A stretch of 64,000 nucleotides of DNA from Streptomyces aureus. Its GTDB lineage: Bacteria; Actinomycetota; Actinomycetes; Streptomycetales; Streptomycetaceae. This document shows positions 59,372 through 64,000 of the stretch, in pieces (the first letter of the stretch is position 1; every line of letters starts with the position of its first letter). The DNA is taken from contig NZ_JNZD01000034.1 of the NCBI RefSeq assembly GCF_000725495.1, forward strand, positions 65,327 to 129,326, in the 5' to 3' direction. Both the position numbers and the translations under genes were made by a program. The notes below the pieces were generated by a model. That model did not search any database and was not told the origin of the DNA. It saw only the letters and a list, made by a program, of their open reading frames with translations.

Positions 59372-60736
59372 TCAGAGCTTGGTCCACGCCTCCGTCAGGA
59401 CCTGACGGATGATCTCCTCGATCTCGTCGAAGGTCGACTGGTCCGAGATCAGCGGCGGGGACAGCTGGATGACCGGGTCACCGCGGTCGTCGGCGCGGCA
59501 GTAGAGGCCGTACTCGAAGAGCTTCTTGGAGACGAAGCCGTAGAGCACGCGCTCCGACTCCTCGTCCGTGAAGGACTCCTTGGTGGCCTTGTCCTTGACG
59601 AGCTCGATGCCGTAGAAGAAGCCGTTGCCGCGGACGTCGCCGACGATGGGCAGGTCGTGCAGCTTCTGCAGGGTCTTGAGGAAGTTGCCCTCGTTGTCCA
59701 GCACGTGCTGGTTGAGGCCCTCACGCTCGAACAGGTCGAGGTTGGCGAGACCCACGGCCGCGGAGACCGGGTGGCCGCCGAAGGTGTAGCCGTGCAGGAA
59801 CGTGTTGTCGCCCTTGTAGAACGGCTCGGCGATGCGGTCGGAGACGATGCACGCGCCGATCGGGGAGTAGCCCGAGGTCATGCCCTTGGCGCAGGTGATC
59901 ATGTCCGGGACGTAGCCGAACTTGTCGCAGGCGAACGTGGTGCCGAGGCGGCCGAAGGCGCAGATGACCTCGTCCGACACGAGCAGTACGTCGTACTGGT
60001 CGCAGATCTCGCGCACGCGCTGGAAGTAGCCGGGCGGGGGCGGGAAGCAGCCGCCGGCGTTCTGCACGGGCTCCAGGAAGACCGCGGCGACCGTCTCCGG
60101 ACCCTCGAAGAGGATCTGCTGCTCGATCTGGTCGGCGGCCCAGCGGCCGAAGGCCTCCGGGTCGTCGCCGAAGAGCGGGGCGCGGTAGATGTTGGTGTTC
60201 GGCACCTTGTGCGCGCCGGGGACGAGCGGCTCGAAGGGGGCCTTCAGGGCGGGCAGGCCGGTGATCGACAGGGCGCCCTGCGGGGTGCCGTGGTAGGCGA
60301 CCGCGCGGGAGATGACCTTGTACTTGGTCGGCTTGCCCTGGAGCTTGAAGTACTGCTTGGCGAGCTTCCAGGCGGTCTCGACCGCCTCACCGCCGCCGGT
60401 GGTGAAGAAGACCTTGTTCAGGTCGCCCGGCGCGTGGTGGGCGAGGCGCTCGGCGAGCTCCACGGCCTTGGGGTGCGCGTAGGACCACACGGGGAAGAAG
60501 GCCAGCTCGGCGGCCTGCTTGGCGGCCACCTCGGCCAGCTCCCGGCGGCCGTGGCCGGCCTGGACCACGAACAGGCCCGCGAGACCGTCGAGGTAGCGCT
60601 TGCCCTTGTCGTCGAAGATGTAGGTGCCCTCACCACGGACGATGGTGGGAACGGGCGCGTTCTCGTACGAGGACATGCGGGTGAAGTGCATCCACAGGTG
60701 GTCGTACGCGGTCTTGCTGAGGTCCTTGGTGCTCAC
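59372..60736 (-). CDS. Class III aminotransferase (probable polyamine/GABA aminotransferase)
   Basis: 454-aa PLP enzyme. RYLDGLAGLFVVQAGHGRREL, FFTTGGGEAVETAWKLAKQY, VAYHGTPQGALS, VFLEPVQNAGG and the PLP-lysine motif ITCAKGMTSGYSP are canonical for class III omega-aminotransferases. GTG 60736 gives STKDLSKTAYDHLW, the usual start. It lies next to an Lrp regulator and divergent from a gamma-aminobutyraldehyde-type dehydrogenase, the arrangement linked to putrescine/polyamine breakdown in S. coelicolor, so putrescine, cadaverine or GABA are the likely amines. Confidence 0.88.
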   Translation of the reverse strand: MSTKDLSKTAYDHLWMHFTRMSSYENAPVPTIVRGEGTYIFDDKGKRYLDGLAGLFVVQAGHGRRELAEVAAKQAAELAFFPVWSYAHPKAVELAERLAHHAPGDLNKVFFTTGGGEAVETAWKLAKQYFKLQGKPTKYKVISRAVAYHGTPQGALSITGLPALKAPFEPLVPGAHKVPNTNIYRAPLFGDDPEAFGRWAADQIEQQILFEGPETVAAVFLEPVQNAGGCFPPPPGYFQRVREICDQYDVLLVSDEVICAFGRLGTTFACDKFGYVPDMITCAKGMTSGYSPIGACIVSDRIAEPFYKGDNTFLHGYTFGGHPVSAAVGLANLDLFEREGLNQHVLDNEGNFLKTLQKLHDLPIVGDVRGNGFFYGIELVKDKATKESFTDEESERVLYGFVSKKLFEYGLYCRADDRGDPVIQLSPPLISDQSTFDEIEEIIRQVLTEAWTKL

Positions 60737-60738
60737 GG

Positions 60739-61239
60739 CTATCGGGTTCCCCACATGTAGGTCTGCTTCTTGAGCTTCAGGTAGACGAAGCTCTCGGTGG
60801 AGCGCACCCCGGGCAGGGCCCGGATGCGTTTGTTGATGACGTCCAGCAGGTGGTCGTCGTCCTCGCAGACGATCTCGGCGAGGATGTCGAACGAGCCCGC
60901 GGTCATCACCACGTACTCGACTTCCGACATGGCCGTCAGCGCTTCTGCCACCGGGTCGAGGTCGCCCTCGACGGTGACGCCGACCATCGCCTGCCGACGG
61001 AATCCCACGGTGAGCGGGTCCGTGACGGCGACGATCTGCATGACGCCCTGGTCGAGCAGTTTCTGGACTCGCTGGCGCACGGCGGCCTCGGAGAGGCCCA
61101 CGGCCTTGCCGATCGCGGCGTACGGGCGGCGTCCGTCCTGTTGGAGCTGCTCGATGATGGCGAGGGAGACGGCGTCCAACTGGGGACTTCCGTTCCTGGA
61201 CTCGCGGGAGTCCCTGGGTTCCGCGCTTCGACTGGCCAC
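60739..61239 (-). CDS. Lrp/AsnC-family regulator
   Basis: 166-aa regulator. The HTH is LDAVSLAIIEQLQQDGRR to AAIGKAVGLSEAAVRQRVQKL, and the RAM ligand domain is AMVGVTVEGDLDPVAEAL to VEYVVMTAGSFDILAEIV. The start at GTG 61239 (VASRSAEPRDSRES) is preferred; GTG 61254 and ATG 61311 are alternatives. Only 2 bases separate it from the aminotransferase, so they form one operon, and it probably controls both that operon and the divergent dehydrogenase. Confidence 0.85.
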   Translation of the reverse strand: MASRSAEPRDSRESRNGSPQLDAVSLAIIEQLQQDGRRPYAAIGKAVGLSEAAVRQRVQKLLDQGVMQIVAVTDPLTVGFRRQAMVGVTVEGDLDPVAEALTAMSEVEYVVMTAGSFDILAEIVCEDDDHLLDVINKRIRALPGVRSTESFVYLKLKKQTYMWGTR

Positions 61240-61268
61240 GACCCCACTGTGCACGACGTCTCGACAGT

Positions 61269-61321
61269 TCCGCAAGGCTCGGGCGATGAAATTCGTTGTT
61301 TGAAGCTTCATGTCTTGCGGA
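61269..61321. promoter_or_regulatory. Candidate Lrp operator between divergent genes
   Basis: Inverted repeat TCCGCAAG (61269-61276) and CTTGCGGA (61314-61321) encloses the palindrome TGAAGCTTCA (61301-61310) and an A/T-rich core. Such spaced palindromes suit an Lrp-type octamer. Confidence 0.6.
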
Positions 61322-61442
61322 TTTCGCAGCCATGGGCCGTACGGGGGTGTTGAAAACGTGGAGCCACGGATTAGGGTGGGCACTCAGGCATCTCAGGTAG
61401 TGGACACCTGGGTCGTTGGACATCCGACAGGAGGGCCGGGCA

Positions 61443-62882
61443 GTGAGCACCGAGCTGCGTCGTCTGCGCAATTACATCGGCGGAGAGTTCCGCGATGCCG
61501 CCGATGGACGGACCACGGAGGTGGTCAACCCCGCGACCGGCGAGGCGTACGCGACCGCGCCGCTCTCCGGCCAGGCCGACGTGGACGCCGCGATGGAGGC
61601 CGCCGCCGCGGCCTTCCCGGCGTGGCGGGACAAGACCCCCGCCGAGCGCCAGAAGGCCCTTCTGAAGATCGCGGACGCGTTCGAGGAGCGCGCCGAGGAA
61701 TTGATCGCGGCCGAGGTGGAGAACACCGGCAAGCCGATCGGTCTGACCCGGTCCGAGGAAATCCCGCCGATGGTCGACCAGATCCGCTTCTTCGCGGGTG
61801 CCGCCCGCATGCTCGAGGGCCGCTCGGCCGGCGAGTACATGGAGGGCATGACCTCGATCGTCCGTCGCGAGCCCGTCGGCGTCTGCGCCCAGGTCGCGCC
61901 GTGGAACTACCCGATGATGATGGCCGTGTGGAAGTTCGCCCCGGCCCTCGCCGCGGGCAACACGGTCGTCCTGAAGCCCTCGGACACCACGCCGGCCTCC
62001 ACCGTGCTGATCGCCGACATCCTCGGCGGCATCCTGCCCAAGGGCGTCTTCAACGTCGTCTGCGGCGACCGCGACACCGGCCGCGCGATGGTCGAGCACC
62101 CCACCCCGGCCATGGCGTCCATCACCGGCTCCGTCCGCGCGGGCATCTCCGTCGCCGAGTCGGCGTCCAAGGACGTCAAGCGGGTCCACCTGGAGCTCGG
62201 CGGCAAGGCCCCCGTCGTCGTCTTCGAGGACACCGACATCGCCAAGGCCGTCGAGGACATCTCGGTCGCGGGCTTCTTCAACGCCGGCCAGGACTGCACG
62301 GCCGCCACCCGCGTCCTCGTCCAGGAATCCATCCACGACGAGTTCGTCGCCGCGCTCGCCAAGGCCGCCTCCGAGACCAAGACCGGGCAGCCGGACGACG
62401 AGGACGTGCTCTACGGCCCGCTGAACAACCCCAACCAGCTCAAGCAGGTCGCCGGCTTCATCGAGCGGCTGCCCGCGCACGCCAAGGTCGAGGCGGGCGG
62501 CCAGCAGGTCGGTGACAAGGGCTACTTCTACGCCCCGACCGTCGTCTCCGGCCTCAAGCAGGACGACGAGATCATCCAGAACGAGGTCTTCGGCCCGGTC
62601 ATCACCGTCCAGTCCTTCTCGGACGAGGCGCAGGCCGTCGAGTGGGCCAACGGCGTCGACTACGCGCTGGCCTCCTCGGTCTGGACGAAGGACCACGGCC
62701 GTGCGATGCGGCTCTCCCGCTCCCTCGACTTCGGCTGCGTGTGGATCAACACCCACATCCCGCTGGTCGCCGAGATGCCCCACGGCGGCTTCAAGAAGTC
62801 CGGCTACGGCAAGGACCTGTCGGGCTACGGCTTCGAGGACTACACGCGCATCAAGCACGTCATGACGTCGCTGGACGGCTGA
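61443..62882 (+). CDS. Aldehyde dehydrogenase (probable gamma-aminobutyraldehyde dehydrogenase)
   Basis: 479-aa NAD-dependent dehydrogenase. APWNYPMMMAVWKFAPALAAG, VVLKPSDTTPAS, HLELGGKAPVVVFED (catalytic Glu) and FFNAGQDCTAATRVLV (catalytic Cys) are typical of the PatD/betaine-aldehyde group. It would convert 4-aminobutanal, made by the neighbouring aminotransferase from putrescine, into GABA. GTG 61443 has AGGAGGG upstream. A long palindromic terminator follows. Confidence 0.9.
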   Translation: MSTELRRLRNYIGGEFRDAADGRTTEVVNPATGEAYATAPLSGQADVDAAMEAAAAAFPAWRDKTPAERQKALLKIADAFEERAEELIAAEVENTGKPIGLTRSEEIPPMVDQIRFFAGAARMLEGRSAGEYMEGMTSIVRREPVGVCAQVAPWNYPMMMAVWKFAPALAAGNTVVLKPSDTTPASTVLIADILGGILPKGVFNVVCGDRDTGRAMVEHPTPAMASITGSVRAGISVAESASKDVKRVHLELGGKAPVVVFEDTDIAKAVEDISVAGFFNAGQDCTAATRVLVQESIHDEFVAALAKAASETKTGQPDDEDVLYGPLNNPNQLKQVAGFIERLPAHAKVEAGGQQVGDKGYFYAPTVVSGLKQDDEIIQNEVFGPVITVQSFSDEAQAVEWANGVDYALASSVWTKDHGRAMRLSRSLDFGCVWINTHIPLVAEMPHGGFKKSGYGKDLSGYGFEDYTRIKHVMTSLDG

Positions 62883-62910
62883 GCGGCCGCGCGCCTGCTC
62901 GTGTGAACCA

Positions 62911-62948
62911 CGTGGCCCCGGACGGGATCGATCCCGTCCGGGGCCACG
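62911..62948. terminator. Perfect 38-bp palindrome, bidirectional terminator
   Basis: Two 19-base arms with no spacer (62911-62929 and 62930-62948) lie between the dehydrogenase and the convergent secreted-protein gene. The centre GATCGATC would form a small loop. Confidence 0.8.
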
Positions 62949-62969
62949 CCGTTCCCCCTTCGTGCCCGG

Positions 62970-63626
62970 TCAGGCGCTCTCGGTCACCCTGGAGAGCGTC
63001 GGCTCGTCGGGCGCGCCCGGCTTCCCCTTCTCCGTGTGGAACCCGGGCAGGTCGTCGGAGCCGCCGATCGAGCCGCCCACGGAGCTTCCGCCGGATCCGG
63101 TGCCGGGCTTTCCGGGCTTGCCCGGAACGGGCAGCGGGGGCAGGCCGCCTTTCGACGAGATCGTGATGCCGGCCTTCTTCAGGATCGGCGCGCAGGCCTT
63201 CAGCGCGGCCCGGTAGCTCCTGGAGTCGGGGTCGAATCCCTTGGCCGCCCCGACCCGCACGCCGAATTGGATCCGGCCGTGCTTGTCCTTCGAGGCGTGG
63301 AAGGCCGGGAAGACCTTCTGGCCGTGATCGCGCATACAGGCCGCGAACGCGTCGTCGGCGGTGTTCACGTCCCCGGGAGCCTGGGCCGTGGGGCGGTACC
63401 CGACCGCGCCGGGGAGTCCGGCGGGGGGCAGGCCGCCCTTCGGGGGCTTGCCGGTCGTCGAGTGCTTCGTGATCAGGGCCGACGCGGCGGTCCCGGTCGC
63501 CGGGGCGGACCTGTCGGACGCCGAGGCGGCCGAGGCGGCCGAGGCGCTGACGGTCCCGAGCGTGGCCGCCGAGATCAGGGCGACGGCCAGGGCGATGCGT
63601 CGTGGCCGTGTGGCCTGTGCGGGCAT
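62970..63626 (-). CDS. Secreted protein with paired-cysteine motif
   Basis: 218-aa protein with a signal peptide (RRIALAVALISAATLGTVSA) and a domain with AFAACMRDHGQKVFPAF and YRAALKACAPILKKAG, a two-Cys pattern found in many actinobacterial secreted or lipoprotein families of unknown function. The C-terminus is Gly/Pro/Lys-rich (PGKPGKPGTGSGGSS). ATG 63626 has GGAGGA upstream; the longer frame above is Arg/His-rich and unlikely to be translated. Confidence 0.8.
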   Translation of the reverse strand: MPAQATRPRRIALAVALISAATLGTVSASAASAASASDRSAPATGTAASALITKHSTTGKPPKGGLPPAGLPGAVGYRPTAQAPGDVNTADDAFAACMRDHGQKVFPAFHASKDKHGRIQFGVRVGAAKGFDPDSRSYRAALKACAPILKKAGITISSKGGLPPLPVPGKPGKPGTGSGGSSVGGSIGGSDDLPGFHTEKGKPGAPDEPTLSRVTESA

Positions 63627-64000
63627 GGGCTTCCTCCATGGGCGGGCGGCGGTGCCGCCGGTTCGTGGGAACGGCGCGGGACGGTGCGCCCCGCCGTGCG
63701 GGTCCGCGTGGTGGCTCGACGCGTCCCGCGGCGACGCGCACCGGTGGGATCCGCCGTGCCGGGAAGCGGCGTGGCGGTCCGTGCGCCGTCGTGCTGTACT
63801 CAAGACAAGCCCGGGGGCGGTTACGGCACGGGAACGACGGCCTTTATCGCGAACCGACAGAGGGGACGGGCAAGGGCGGGAGCGCGGGGGCGCGGGGACC
63901 GGGGTGGACGTACGGGGTTCTGTGCCCGGGGGTGTGGTGGGAGGCGGGGGCCCGGGCGGAGCTGCTGGGGGCGTGCGGTGCCGGGGGGTGGGAGAGGGTG
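63627..64000. other. No gene recognised; G-rich tail
   Basis: Upstream region of the secreted-protein gene, followed by a G-rich run (about 63870 to the end) without a supported coding frame. A gene may start beyond the window edge. Confidence 0.5.

Overview
The window is a piece of a Streptomyces-type (high-GC actinomycete) chromosome. Very high GC, frequent GTG starts, tight stop/start overlaps, the sporulation sigma factor gene whiG, a cluster of four signal peptidase genes and the gene order glnD-ffh ... rpsP-rimM-trmD-rplS ... rpsB-tsf-pyrH-frr-cdsA ... rlmN all point to this genus. Species cannot be decided from the sequence alone.

Layout. (1) 1-8.7 kb: 3' end of glnD, ffh, an FtsH-family protease, a methyltransferase, an archaeal/eukaryotic-style prolyl-tRNA synthetase and a SprT-like zinc protein. 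(2) 9.0-11.8 kb: the rpsP-khpA-rimM-trmD-rplS ribosome and tRNA-maturation cluster. (3) 11.9-19.7 kb: four type I signal peptidases, then NUDIX, DUF2469, yraN, yifB and dprA. (4) 20.0-27.2 kb: whiG, a TetR regulator, a damaged M23 peptidase, then rpsB-tsf-pyrH-frr-cdsA. (5) 27.2-31.4 kb: small accessory genes (AhpD-like, GYD, a Ser-triplet repeat membrane protein, a secreted protein, a coupled pair of unknowns). (6) 31.46-33.23 kb: an inverted-repeat-bounded IS5-family unit that carries a phosphotransferase gene next to a frameshifted transposase. (7) 33.26-48.54 kb: a decayed integrative element bounded by att-like direct repeats, the right one inside the first codons of rlmN. It has an integrase stump, a set of candidate defence genes (caspase + alpha/beta hydrolase operon, PIN protein, HEPN-zinc ribbon protein, broken GIY-YIG nuclease, 1262-aa nuclease/STAND-like protein, Imm32-like protein) and a GntR-controlled regulatory tail typical of actinomycete integrative elements. 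(8) 48.5-53.8 kb: rlmN, then a TPP riboswitch with terminator ahead of a thiamine ABC transporter operon. (9) 53.9-64 kb: sortase-anchored surface protein, LOG-family protein, VOC protein, ABC exporter pair, aminotransferase + Lrp regulator divergent from an aldehyde dehydrogenase (probable putrescine/GABA breakdown), and a secreted protein.

How it fits together. Most of the window is core: protein targeting (ffh, signal peptidases), translation (rpsP, rplS, rpsB, tsf, frr, trmD, rlmN, proS) and envelope or development functions (cdsA, whiG). The accessory load sits between cdsA and rlmN, where an integrative element appears to have entered at rlmN, lost its replication, transfer and excision genes, and been left with a cassette of nucleases and protease/hydrolase-type effectors. 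The caspase/hydrolase operon and the 1262-aa protein are the best candidates for an undescribed immune system. Gene calls rest on motif recognition only; no database search was run.
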